Source: YC2-FULL-38-9 sp964629635
Lineage (GTDB): Bacteria > Patescibacteriota > Microgenomatia > UBA1406 > GWC2-37-13
Reading direction: 5' to 3'
Assembly: GCA_964629635.1 (NCBI GenBank)
Contig: CAZVQS010000002.1
Location: 434,001-498,000 of the forward strand
Length of the DNA stretch: 64,000 nt
Position numbers and translations under genes: made by a program
Notes under the pieces: model-generated
Seen by the model: only the letters and a program-made list of their open reading frames with translations
Told to the model about the DNA's origin: nothing
Database searches by the model: none
Part shown: piece after piece, positions 41,214 through 50,027 of the stretch
How the letters are laid out: the number at the start of each line of letters is the position of its first letter
Position numbering within the stretch: position 1 is the first letter of the stretch

Positions 41214-42059
41214 ATGAAATGCAAGGAATTGACTGCAATAATATGCAATTATAATAACGCTACATACTTACCTAAGGCACTTGATTCCGTAATGAACCAA
41301 ACCCTACTCCCGGAGCATGTAGTCATACTTGACGATGCATCGACAGACAATTCAACACAAATAATCGACATAATCAAAGTTAAATATAGCAATACGGTTA
41401 AGGTTGTTATAAACAAGGCAAACGAGGGGATGGTGGGATCATTTAATAAAGCTGTTGAATTAGCTGCAACCGATTATGTTTGTAAGCTTGATAGCGATGA
41501 TTTCCTCGAATCAAATTACTTTGAAAAAACCGTGCCTTTATTTAAATCAAGTCAAAACACAGCCATTGTATATACGGATTTGCAGTTTGTCGGCGAAAGG
41601 GCTAAAATCGCATATTACACTTCCAATGAGGACTATTGGTCTGATTCCGCCAGATACACGCTTCACTTCCCGGAATTTGAAACGCAGGGTTTAATGAACT
41701 TGATTAACAGCAATTTCATACACAATTCGTCGGTATGCAGAAGGGAAGGGGTTGCAAAAGCGGGCGGTTACCGAAGCTCTAACAGCAGGGCAGTTGACCA
41801 CGATCTCTTCATAAGGATCCTTCAGTCCGGATACACAGCAAAACATGCCAATGGCACTCTGCTCTATTATCGGCAACATTCTCGTTTACAGCAAAATGTC
41901 AAGGAAAAGAAATCATCTATCAGCCTTCAGGAAGAAGAAGTGCGGGTAATGGAGGACAAATTGAACAAGCTCAATGAAAAACTGAAAACCATCAAATCTT
42001 CCAGGTTCTACAAACTCTGGCGTACTTTCAATTCAATAAAAGACAAAATGCCGGTATGA
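41214..42059 (+). CDS. GT2-family glycosyltransferase
   Basis: 281 residues. TAIICNYNNATYLPKAL, DDASTDNST, CKLDSDDF (DxD) and the later D-H-D-LFIRILQSGY define a GT2 enzyme. C-terminal amphipathic helix EEEVRVMEDKLNKLNEKL, then SSRFYKLWRTFNSIKDK, nearly the same tail as the upstream gene. Overlaps the next gene by 4 bp (ATGA). Confidence 0.88.
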   Translation: MKCKELTAIICNYNNATYLPKALDSVMNQTLLPEHVVILDDASTDNSTQIIDIIKVKYSNTVKVVINKANEGMVGSFNKAVELAATDYVCKLDSDDFLESNYFEKTVPLFKSSQNTAIVYTDLQFVGERAKIAYYTSNEDYWSDSARYTLHFPEFETQGLMNLINSNFIHNSSVCRREGVAKAGGYRSSNSRAVDHDLFIRILQSGYTAKHANGTLLYYRQHSRLQQNVKEKKSSISLQEEEVRVMEDKLNKLNEKLKTIKSSRFYKLWRTFNSIKDKMPV

Positions 42060-42865
42060 AAAACCTAAGCATTGTTATACTTTCCTTCAATAACTGGACA
42101 TATACAGAAAAGTGCATTGATAGTATTTTCAGAAATACGACTGGAAATTTTGAAATTGTACTTGTAGATAACGCCTCGGGCCCGGAAACAAGAAAAAGCC
42201 TTGAGAACTTTTCAAGCAACCCGAATATTAAGCTAATATTCAACAATGAGAATTACGGCTTCGGCAAGGGAAACAATATAGGTTTAGCCACCACCTCCGG
42301 AGAATATATTATTCTCCTCAACAACGATACCATCGTGACTCCCGGGTGGGCGGAAACACTTATCCATCGCATTGATAATCCCAAAGTTGGTCTCGTTGGA
42401 CCTGTAACGAACAGTATCGGAAACGAGGCGAAAGTTGACGTCTGCTACGATCCTGAGGACCTGCAAGATCTTGAAGAAAAGGCGGCCGAATACACGACAA
42501 AACATAAAGGGATGTATCTGGAAGTGGAGAATATTGCCGCGTTCTGCTGGATAATGAAACGCAAAACCTATGAGCAGATCGGCGGATTCGACGAACGATT
42601 CGGTAAAGCCTTCTTTGAGGATGATGATTATTGTTTGAGGGTGAAGAAAGCCGGATTGAAGATACTAATTGCCGAGGATGTATTTGTCCATCACTTCCAT
42701 AGCGCAAGTACGGGCCCTCTGGACAATCCTGGAACAAAAGAACTTTTTCTTGAGAATAAAAAGAAATTTGAAGACAAATGGGGCATCAGGTGGCAACCCC
42801 ATCAATACAGAAAAATACCTTTATTTAAAAGATTGCTTGCCAAATACAAAAAAATACTCTCTTGA
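42056..42865 (+). CDS. GT2-family glycosyltransferase (rhamnosyltransferase-like)
   Basis: 269 residues. LSIVILSFNNWTYTEKC, DNASGPETR, NENYGFGKGNNIGL, ILLNNDTIVTPGW (NND metal site), GGFDERFGKAFFEDDDYCLRVKKAG. This N-terminal set is typical of rhamnosyl/galactofuranosyl-type GT2 enzymes. Its 3' end overlaps the convergent membrane glycosyltransferase gene by 45 bp, the longest overlap in the window. Confidence 0.9.
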   Translation: MKNLSIVILSFNNWTYTEKCIDSIFRNTTGNFEIVLVDNASGPETRKSLENFSSNPNIKLIFNNENYGFGKGNNIGLATTSGEYIILLNNDTIVTPGWAETLIHRIDNPKVGLVGPVTNSIGNEAKVDVCYDPEDLQDLEEKAAEYTTKHKGMYLEVENIAAFCWIMKRKTYEQIGGFDERFGKAFFEDDDYCLRVKKAGLKILIAEDVFVHHFHSASTGPLDNPGTKELFLENKKKFEDKWGIRWQPHQYRKIPLFKRLLAKYKKILS

Positions 42866-44434
42866 ATTGCCAATAAAAGGCGAAGACGAAGTAACGATTA
42901 CTCCATTTTTTAAAGTTTTCAGGCACTGATCCATATTCGGGTTGTTTTCGCCTCCAACCAGTAAGGCAGCATAGTTATAAGTTTTATTCATCAACAAGGC
43001 TCTCGCTTTATTTTCATATTCCTTTGTCATTCCATATTGAAAAACCAGATCATGACTCATAATCACAGGCTTATACACTTTCAGCAAGGTGTAATAACCT
43101 GATGTAGCCGGCGCGCAATTAATGAATGCGTCAGATTCATTGATTTGCCTCATCAATCCGGAAGAAATGGATAGTTTATCCTCGAATATATTTTTCAACT
43201 GCGTTAGGTGAAGATTGACATTGCGTATCAGGGGTGGACGCCATGCGTATTCGTTGTCCAGATTAACCTTAAGGATTTTGTAGTTTTGGACGGAAAAGAA
43301 TGCAATCAGCAGATATAAGAAGACGTTAACCACCTTCTTTAATCTGGCAGTATTGCTCCATATATAAATCAACATTACACCCCCGATTATTTCCAGTATG
43401 GCGGCATATCTCAAGTATCCGAATACCGCTGTCCATAAATAATAAGATACAAAGAAGAAAACGGATAACAGCTTCTCCCAGGTAATTTTTGGTTGCCGGA
43501 ATGCCGTTATGCCAAAGTTACATGCAACGAAAAAAAACAGGCTGAGTTTAAGATCGTAGAAATATCGCTCTAGCTCGCCAAGTCTTCCCTTATTGAATAT
43601 GGACACAACAGGCCAGAAAATGATTTCGAATGCATTGCGGGGACCAAAATCACCGTTCCGGAAGTTCTGGTATGAAAAATATGGCGATTTGAATATGGAA
43701 TTATAGAAAGGGAAAAGCGGATTACCAGTCATTTCCCAGAGACGGAAAGCAAAACCAACGGCAGGAAGAGATGTAAGCAATATGCATATTATCAACACTT
43801 TCCACTTCCTGTGTATGACTATTACATAAAGAAGGATGCCAACAAAAGGTATTACATATATAAGCGTTGTCATTTTGCCCAATAAAGCCAATCCCATAAT
43901 GAGCGATGAAACATATGCGTCTTTTTGTTTTGCCTCTTTAATAAACCTGAAAAGATAAAACAGGGAAGCGACGACGAAGGCGGTATGTGTAATATCGACG
44001 AAATACGTAGCCATCTGAGCCAACAATTCGAAAACGATTATGGTATTCAGAAATAGAATGAAAGGGAGAATGGCAGGCTTTTTTTTGAAGAACTCGGGTA
44101 TCAAGAGACGGATAAACCGGTAAACGTAAAAGATGATAATAAAATAGCTCATAAGAGTGGGCAGTGTGCCTAACCGGTAACCGAGAAATCTCCTTACAAA
44201 AGCACCTAACACTTCGAATAACGGTGAAAAGGTATGCAGGCCGGTGGGGAAGAATTCGCCCTTCCCGAAAGGAAATAGAAAGTTATGCAAACCACGCTCA
44301 CCTATAAATATGTGGTAATTTACCGTATCGAAAGCGTAATCAGGCAGCAAAAACCGGTTCAAATAATAGACTAGCGGGATTAGAAGGCTCAGAAAAAGAA
44401 ACAAATATCCTGATGGATCGATCTTTTTCGGCAT
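42821..44434 (-). CDS. GT-C-like integral membrane glycosyltransferase
   Basis: 537 residues with about 11-12 membrane helices. The first loop (DYAFDTVNYHIFIGE) carries an acidic residue at the expected GT-C catalytic position. Soluble C-terminal part of ~110 residues. TATAAT lies 5 nt before the ATG and is shared, as part of the palindrome ATTATAAT, with the divergent gene at 44454. Acceptor and donor unknown. Confidence 0.7.
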   Translation of the reverse strand: MPKKIDPSGYLFLFLSLLIPLVYYLNRFLLPDYAFDTVNYHIFIGERGLHNFLFPFGKGEFFPTGLHTFSPLFEVLGAFVRRFLGYRLGTLPTLMSYFIIIFYVYRFIRLLIPEFFKKKPAILPFILFLNTIIVFELLAQMATYFVDITHTAFVVASLFYLFRFIKEAKQKDAYVSSLIMGLALLGKMTTLIYVIPFVGILLYVIVIHRKWKVLIICILLTSLPAVGFAFRLWEMTGNPLFPFYNSIFKSPYFSYQNFRNGDFGPRNAFEIIFWPVVSIFNKGRLGELERYFYDLKLSLFFFVACNFGITAFRQPKITWEKLLSVFFFVSYYLWTAVFGYLRYAAILEIIGGVMLIYIWSNTARLKKVVNVFLYLLIAFFSVQNYKILKVNLDNEYAWRPPLIRNVNLHLTQLKNIFEDKLSISSGLMRQINESDAFINCAPATSGYYTLLKVYKPVIMSHDLVFQYGMTKEYENKARALLMNKTYNYAALLVGGENNPNMDQCLKTLKNGVIVTSSSPFIGNSREYFFVFGKQSFK

Positions 44435-44439
44435 AAGAT

Positions 44440-44447
44440 ATTATAAT
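44440..44447. promoter_or_regulatory. Bidirectional palindromic -10 box
   Basis: ATTATAAT reads TATAAT on both strands. It is 5 nt from the minus-strand ATG (44434) and 6 nt from the plus-strand ATG (44454), so one 19-bp gap would drive two leaderless genes. Confidence 0.6.
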
Positions 44448-44453
44448 GTTATT

Positions 44454-45887
44454 ATGACTTCCACTCAAGAAGCCCTGATCCGTGAAAAAACCAACAGAAT
44501 CAAGCTGGAAATCAAAGAAATCCGCCGTCAGTTGGGAATCGACGATGATTCCGTGTTGTTCCAGCTAAAAAATAAACTACTGCATAATAAGACAACTTCT
44601 GACACTCCGAAACTAACAGCTAGATACAAGTTAGCGGAACTTGAAGGGCTGACACACTATCTGAGCCGACTTAAAAATCTTAAAAAAACCCTGTTTTTCA
44701 TACCGATATTGATACAAGCAATAGACCGGGTTAGATATGGTTTCGCACAATCCAAAACAAGACAAAGCCTCCGACAAATAATGAATATGAAGAAAAAAAT
44801 CATGGTTTTCGGAGCTATTCCCTACAAAGGCCGCTTCCAAAGGCCACAGCATCTATCCGAACAACTTACAAAGCGGGGGTGGGGTGTCGTTTACGTGGAA
44901 ATGACCCGATCCAGCTTCCCCTCCATTACCGCAGCCAAAATGGGGGATAATATCTACAACGTTCTGATTTCATCTTCCGGTAATCCGAATACCGTTATGC
45001 AGCTACCAACGGCAACTAATCAAAATGAAATAACCCATCTCCTGAGTATCATACCAACGGATAGTCAAACATTGATCAAAATCGATCATCCGTTCTGGTC
45101 ATTCATAACTAAAGATATCAAGCTTCCTATTGTTTATGACTGCATGGACGACCATGAGTCATTTGAGGCTGGAAACGCTGGATTTTTCCTGCTTGAAAAA
45201 GAACTTGTCCCGAAATGCTCGTTCGTAACCGCTTCCTCAGCCGTGCTTGCAGACAAAATGAAAAGATACGGTTCTGGTTCGGCTAACACTATCCTATTAA
45301 GAAACGCGGGTGAATATGAGCACTTCGCCAAAGCATTAACAAGCTTACAGGTGCCCGGAGATATGAAAGGCATGAAAGGAAAAACCATCGGCTATTACGG
45401 GGCCATCGCTGAATGGTTTGACGAAAACATAATTCTTAAGCTCGCTCAATCGTTGCCGAATGACTCCATCGTACTTATAGGCCAAGTTTCGCATCCTACT
45501 CTAAAGGCTAGAGCACACTTATACGGAAATATTCATTTCCTGGGTGAAAAACCATATGAAGATCTTCCTGCCTATTTGCAACTGTTTAACGTCTGCCTGA
45601 TACCTTTTATATTGAACGATCTCATCAAGGCAACTAACCCGGTCAAAATATACGAATACTTTGCGGCCGGCAAACCGGTAGTATCAACCAATTTACCCGA
45701 GCTTCAGGAATATCAGGAAATCATGTATCTTACGGAAAATACCGACGATTTCGTAAAAATGACAAAAAAAGCCTTGGAAGAAAACGATATAAAACTACGT
45801 GAAAAACGACAGGTGGTAGCCCGTAATAATACCTGGGAGATAAGGGGAGAGATACTGCATCAGTATTTGCTATCAATCTTGAGCTAG
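44454..45887 (+). CDS. GT4-type glycosyltransferase with N-terminal coiled coil
   Basis: 477 residues. The N-terminal ~110 residues are helical (TNRIKLEIKEIRRQLG). GT-B domain: GRFQRPQHLSEQL, IDHPFWSFITK, YDCMDDHESF, GYYGAIAEWFD, GEKPYEDLPAYLQLFNVCLIPF, KIYEYFAAGKPVVSTN. Same architecture as the 32798 enzyme and the same family as 7282. Its stop overlaps the convergent GT39-like gene by 15 bp. Confidence 0.85.
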   Translation: MTSTQEALIREKTNRIKLEIKEIRRQLGIDDDSVLFQLKNKLLHNKTTSDTPKLTARYKLAELEGLTHYLSRLKNLKKTLFFIPILIQAIDRVRYGFAQSKTRQSLRQIMNMKKKIMVFGAIPYKGRFQRPQHLSEQLTKRGWGVVYVEMTRSSFPSITAAKMGDNIYNVLISSSGNPNTVMQLPTATNQNEITHLLSIIPTDSQTLIKIDHPFWSFITKDIKLPIVYDCMDDHESFEAGNAGFFLLEKELVPKCSFVTASSAVLADKMKRYGSGSANTILLRNAGEYEHFAKALTSLQVPGDMKGMKGKTIGYYGAIAEWFDENIILKLAQSLPNDSIVLIGQVSHPTLKARAHLYGNIHFLGEKPYEDLPAYLQLFNVCLIPFILNDLIKATNPVKIYEYFAAGKPVVSTNLPELQEYQEIMYLTENTDDFVKMTKKALEENDIKLREKRQVVARNNTWEIRGEILHQYLLSILS

Positions 45888-47414
45888 TTTTCTGGTTTTA
45901 TAGAGCTCAAACACTGTCTCGCCATCATCTTTTATGATTCTGGTTAAATACGGACGGTAGCCATATTCATCGCATATCTTAAAAAACATATTTCTCGTTC
46001 TGCTGAAATTTGATTTTTTTGCCGTATAAGTAATAAAGACTACGTCCTTTTGACCATAATAGCTATCGAGCAACCGATCAAGTTCGTTTTGCGGGAGAGG
46101 ATCTTTAATAAACCATACCCATTCATCAAAAAAGCGGCCTTTAACGCCATTGAATACCAGCAGCTGATTGTGTGTGCCCCAGTCAACAGAAACAAATCTG
46201 TCTTTGGTCTGTTTCGTATATCCAATGAGTTCATATATGGCCTTGGACCATTGCGGATTTTTCATAACTATATCGTACGCGCGAATATACTTGGTATATG
46301 TGAAAAGCTGATATGAAGCTATAACAAATACCGCTATGACGACCCAATAACGACCGTTTTTCGATATACTAATTATGGATGCCGCTAGCAGTATATGGAA
46401 TATCGGATAAGCGTAGATAAGATGCCAGCTTGCGCCTGAACGATTCGTAATGACAATCTGGAAAAAAGTAAATGCCATTACCGAAAATAGGAACAGAATA
46501 TTCTTATCCTCCGGTTTTCTGGCAAGCAATTTCTTCAGAATTATCGATCCCACAACGGCAAGTGCAGCTAATGAGTAAATACTGCCAAAAACGGTATAAC
46601 TATTCCCGATCATATAGTTGTAAAAGGACTGTCCGTTGATGAGATGAAACGTTCCCTTTATGACCGATATTAAGTGGCTGAAATAAAAGAAATCTATATA
46701 TCTAAAAAACCCTATTTTGGCTAACAAGCAGAATCCCCCTGCAAATGAAATGACCGTCAAGCATGCCATCAGAAAACGGAAATTCCGGGAAAATGACTTC
46801 CATATCCTTCCATATGTTTCATCACGAAATAACAACAAAGATGAGACTAAAATCCCGTTGATAAACCAGATATAATCGAATTTATTGAAAAAACCCAGAA
46901 CAAATACGCCAATCAGCATAAAAATATAACGCCACTGCTTTGTCCTTAAAAACTTGAACAACAACAGTAATGCTAACACCCTAAAAAGATAACTAAATAC
47001 AACAGGTCCGTAATCTACACGGGCATGGGCAATAAGAGAAGCATCTATACTCGAAATAATGAGCGTCACTAAGCCGGTTTTTCTGCCAAGCGCAAGACTG
47101 GATGTCTTATACAGCAAAAAAAGACTTCCTGCCATGATGAGAATCATCGGTAGTCTGATCGTAATTACTGATACGCCAAACAGCATGAAAATCGGCATAT
47201 AGAACCATGGTTTCAGAGCACCGATATAATCATGAATAAATATGGGGATTCCGGCAATCCTTTTGATAAAAGTTTCATCAAGGCCCCCCAGGGCAGCATT
47301 TCCCCAGAAAATTTCATCGTAGTTTATTCCCGGATACATCAGCTTGACCGATGCAAGAACAATAAATATAAACGGAAAGACATACGGGAGAAGATTAAGG
47401 ATACGTTTCTTCAT
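45873..47414 (-). CDS. GT-C membrane glycosyltransferase, PMT/GT39-like (paralogue of 14020)
   Basis: 513 residues, about 11 helices. YPGINYDEIFWGNAALGGLDE, DYIGALKPWFYMPIF, FVSVDWGTHNQLLVF: these match the 14020 protein in order and spacing along the whole length. The acidic pair in the first loop is the likely catalytic/donor site. TAATAT lies 4 nt before the ATG. Presumably the same chemistry on a different acceptor. Confidence 0.82.
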   Translation of the reverse strand: MKKRILNLLPYVFPFIFIVLASVKLMYPGINYDEIFWGNAALGGLDETFIKRIAGIPIFIHDYIGALKPWFYMPIFMLFGVSVITIRLPMILIMAGSLFLLYKTSSLALGRKTGLVTLIISSIDASLIAHARVDYGPVVFSYLFRVLALLLLFKFLRTKQWRYIFMLIGVFVLGFFNKFDYIWFINGILVSSLLLFRDETYGRIWKSFSRNFRFLMACLTVISFAGGFCLLAKIGFFRYIDFFYFSHLISVIKGTFHLINGQSFYNYMIGNSYTVFGSIYSLAALAVVGSIILKKLLARKPEDKNILFLFSVMAFTFFQIVITNRSGASWHLIYAYPIFHILLAASIISISKNGRYWVVIAVFVIASYQLFTYTKYIRAYDIVMKNPQWSKAIYELIGYTKQTKDRFVSVDWGTHNQLLVFNGVKGRFFDEWVWFIKDPLPQNELDRLLDSYYGQKDVVFITYTAKKSNFSRTRNMFFKICDEYGYRPYLTRIIKDDGETVFELYKTRKLAQD

Positions 47415-47443
47415 AATGATATTATCTCAAATTATGTATCCAT

Positions 47444-47449
47444 TATAAT
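47444..47449 (+). promoter_or_regulatory. -10 box of wecB
   Basis: TATAAT, 6 nt before the wecB ATG, in a 41-bp divergent gap. Confidence 0.55.
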
Positions 47450-47455
47450 ATTATT

Positions 47456-48535
47456 ATGAAGCTCTGTATCGTACTGGGAACCCGACCTGAAATCATTAAA
47501 CTCTCTCCAGTCATTCGGGAACTGGCAAAAAGGAAAACGGATTATTTCATCATCCACACCAACCAGCACTATAGCGACAATATGGATGCGGTTTTCTTCA
47601 AAGAATTGAAATTGCCTTTACCCAAATACAACCTCGGCTCGACTCGCGAAACCGATCCTGTGCTTATGGCAACAATTATGAAAGACAAGATAGCACCCAT
47701 CCTGGAAAGCGAAAAACCGGATATGGTAATTGTGCAGGGCGATACGAACACAACCTTGGCAGGTGCCTCTGCGGCCTATAAAGTGGGTGTTCGGGTCGCC
47801 CATGTTGAAGCCGGTCTCAGAAGCTATGACCAGAATATGCCTGAGGAATATAACCGCATAGTCACCGATCACCGTTCATGCCTTCTGTTTCCTCCAACCC
47901 CTTTACAGAAGAATATTTTGCTGGAAGAGGGGATTGAACCGGATCGTATTACAGTAACGGGAAACACGATCGTGGACGCGGTGCGGGAAAACCTTGCGCT
48001 TGCCAAACAAACACCCGCTAAATCGCAGACGAAACCATACATTCTTTTGACTATGCATAGGTCTTCTAACGTAGATCAAAAAGATGTGCTTAAAGTAATA
48101 ATCGACAATATCGAAGCGTTAAGCGATGAAATGGAAGTACCTGTCGTTTTCCCGATTCACCCGCGTACCAAAAAGAGCCTGGAAATGTTCGGTGTCAGAC
48201 TGAACAGGAATAAAATACATACGATGGAACCGGTAGGTTATCTTGAAATGCTGCGGCTTATGAACGGTGCCTGTCTGATCGTGACAGACTCGGGCGGCAT
48301 ACAGGAGGAAGCATGCATTCTTCATATTCCCTGCGTAACAATGAGGGATAACACAGAAAGGCCAGAAACGGTAGAAGTAGGGGCTAGTGTTCTTGTGGGC
48401 ACTGACAGGAATAAGCTTCTGGAAGGAGCCCGTGATATGTTGGAAAAAAGCAGGAACTGGCCTAACCCCTTTGGAAACGGCAACACGGGGAAAATAATCG
48501 TCGATGTGTTACTCGCGCAAACCGTAAACCGCTGA
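47456..48535 (+). CDS. wecB: UDP-N-acetylglucosamine 2-epimerase (non-hydrolysing)
   Basis: 359 residues, standard length. GTRPEIIKLSPVI, THQHYSDNM-like NQHYSDNM, VQGDTNTTLAGA, HVEAGLRS, PEEYNRI, TMHRSSN and TDSGGIQEEA are the family's active-site set. Interconverts UDP-GlcNAc and UDP-ManNAc for surface glycan. No ManNAc dehydrogenase is seen here. Its 3' end overlaps the gene at 48509 by 27 bp. Confidence 0.96.
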   Translation: MKLCIVLGTRPEIIKLSPVIRELAKRKTDYFIIHTNQHYSDNMDAVFFKELKLPLPKYNLGSTRETDPVLMATIMKDKIAPILESEKPDMVIVQGDTNTTLAGASAAYKVGVRVAHVEAGLRSYDQNMPEEYNRIVTDHRSCLLFPPTPLQKNILLEEGIEPDRITVTGNTIVDAVRENLALAKQTPAKSQTKPYILLTMHRSSNVDQKDVLKVIIDNIEALSDEMEVPVVFPIHPRTKKSLEMFGVRLNRNKIHTMEPVGYLEMLRLMNGACLIVTDSGGIQEEACILHIPCVTMRDNTERPETVEVGASVLVGTDRNKLLEGARDMLEKSRNWPNPFGNGNTGKIIVDVLLAQTVNR

Positions 48536-49045
48536 TACGATATCTGCGAACCGAAGGAATTTCTGTGCCCGGGGCGTCAACCCGATACATTGATCCGTGC
48601 CCTCAACCATCCCGATTTCTGACTGCTCCCGCAACCGGCGGTCAACCGCTCCTTGACCAAGCACATAACCCTGTATGAGGTGATTTCCCATATCTTCCTT
48701 CGACAATCCGGTACACGATGTTATTTGTGCGTTTACTTTCAGATCATTCAGGAGAAACATGGTCACCGAACGGTCGAAAGTGACGGGAAACATTACAAAA
48801 AATATAAGGTTCAGGCTGATGGCCATTATGAAGCCCGCAACAGCAGACTCAAGCCGAACATGCTTCCAGCTATTCCTGAATATGAACAATACGCCAATCG
48901 TCAGAACTATGGCAATAGGCATAAGAAGCAAACCGCGGTAGAAGAGCACCTTTTCCGCCAGAAAGATCGGTAAATGGAAGAGAATAATATAAAGGACGGT
49001 CAAGCCGATAAACAGAAGGGAATAGAACAGGATCAGCCTTTTCAT
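48509..49045 (-). CDS. Four-helix membrane protein, function unknown
   Basis: 178 residues: four hydrophobic helices (about 4-25, 33-56, 66-86, plus a weaker one), then a soluble ~80-residue C-terminal part with SKEDMGNHLIQGYVLGQGAVDRRL and LTPRAQKFLRFADI that looks like a small helical, possibly winged-helix-like domain. I do not recognise a family. TATAAT lies 9 nt before the ATG. Divergent from the operon starting at 49092. Confidence 0.6.
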   Translation of the reverse strand: MKRLILFYSLLFIGLTVLYIILFHLPIFLAEKVLFYRGLLLMPIAIVLTIGVLFIFRNSWKHVRLESAVAGFIMAISLNLIFFVMFPVTFDRSVTMFLLNDLKVNAQITSCTGLSKEDMGNHLIQGYVLGQGAVDRRLREQSEIGMVEGTDQCIGLTPRAQKFLRFADIVSAVYGLRE

Positions 49046-49080
49046 ATCATCTATATTATATATTGTCTGGAGCCATGAGG

Positions 49081-49086
49081 TACAAT
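49081..49086 (+). promoter_or_regulatory. -10 box of the 49092-52748 operon
   Basis: TACAAT, 5 nt before the ATG at 49092, in a 46-bp divergent gap. Confidence 0.45.
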
Positions 49087-49091
49087 ATATT

Positions 49092-50027
49092 ATGCATCAG
49101 CCTTTTTGCACCATAATAGTACTCAACTACGAAGGCGAGACTTATCTTTCGAAGACCATCGAATCACTTCTTGATCTGGATTACCCGAAAAACAGGTACG
49201 AAATCATTGTGGTAGACAACGCCTCAAAAGACAAAAGCAGGGAAATAATCGAAAAATATGGCGTTAAGATAAAACCCTTGTTCCTTGGAACAAATAAAGG
49301 CTTCTCTGCAGGCAACAATGAAGGGATAAAGGATGCAAAAGGAGAATATGTGGCGCTCCTCAATAACGACTGCGTTGTTGATAAAGGATGGCTTTCGGAG
49401 CTAGTATTAACAGCAGACAATGATCCGAGAATTTTCGCCGTTAATTCAAAGATCATGCTCGGGAAAACAAATAAAATACAGAATGCCGGCATTACGGTAT
49501 TTCCGGACGGGTACGCCCGCGACAGGGGTGCGGTGCCGATTAACGGCAAGCAGGATTACGAAGAGGACCGGGGACAATACAGCAAAGAGACAGAAATTGA
49601 TGCCGCCTGCGCAGCTGCAGTCCTATATCGGAAAAGCATCCTGGACCAGATCGGGCTGCTAGACGAGAACTTTTTCATGTACTACGAGGATGTGGAGCTG
49701 TCGGAGCGGGCGAGAAAACATGGTTATCGTATCGTATACTGCCCTAAGGCGATTGCCTATCATGAACATGCGAAATCAAGTAAGGAATGGTCTCCCTTTT
49801 TTATATATCACAGCGAACGTGGAAGACTTATGCATACGCTCTTCCATTTTCCCCTCCAAGTCTTTTTCAGGGAATATGTTATTTTTTCCGTAAAAGCCAA
49901 ACTCCGGTTCCTGGCACGCTTATTCACGGAACCTTCATCAATCGCAAAAAACTGGCAATATCTGCGGGTTAAGTGGTATTTCCTGATCCGCCTTCCGATA
50001 CTCGTTTCCAAAAGATCTAACCTATGA
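49092..50027 (+). CDS. GT2-family glycosyltransferase (rhamnosyltransferase-like)
   Basis: 311 residues. CTIIVLNYEGETYLSKT, DNASKDKSRE, GTNKGFSAGNNEGI, VALLNNDCVVDKGWL (NND), GLLDENFFMYYEDVELSERARKHGY. Typical of the dTDP-rhamnose-type GT2 group. First of four genes (to 52748) joined by 4-bp ATGA overlaps, hence one translationally coupled operon. Confidence 0.9.
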   Translation: MHQPFCTIIVLNYEGETYLSKTIESLLDLDYPKNRYEIIVVDNASKDKSREIIEKYGVKIKPLFLGTNKGFSAGNNEGIKDAKGEYVALLNNDCVVDKGWLSELVLTADNDPRIFAVNSKIMLGKTNKIQNAGITVFPDGYARDRGAVPINGKQDYEEDRGQYSKETEIDAACAAAVLYRKSILDQIGLLDENFFMYYEDVELSERARKHGYRIVYCPKAIAYHEHAKSSKEWSPFFIYHSERGRLMHTLFHFPLQVFFREYVIFSVKAKLRFLARLFTEPSSIAKNWQYLRVKWYFLIRLPILVSKRSNL

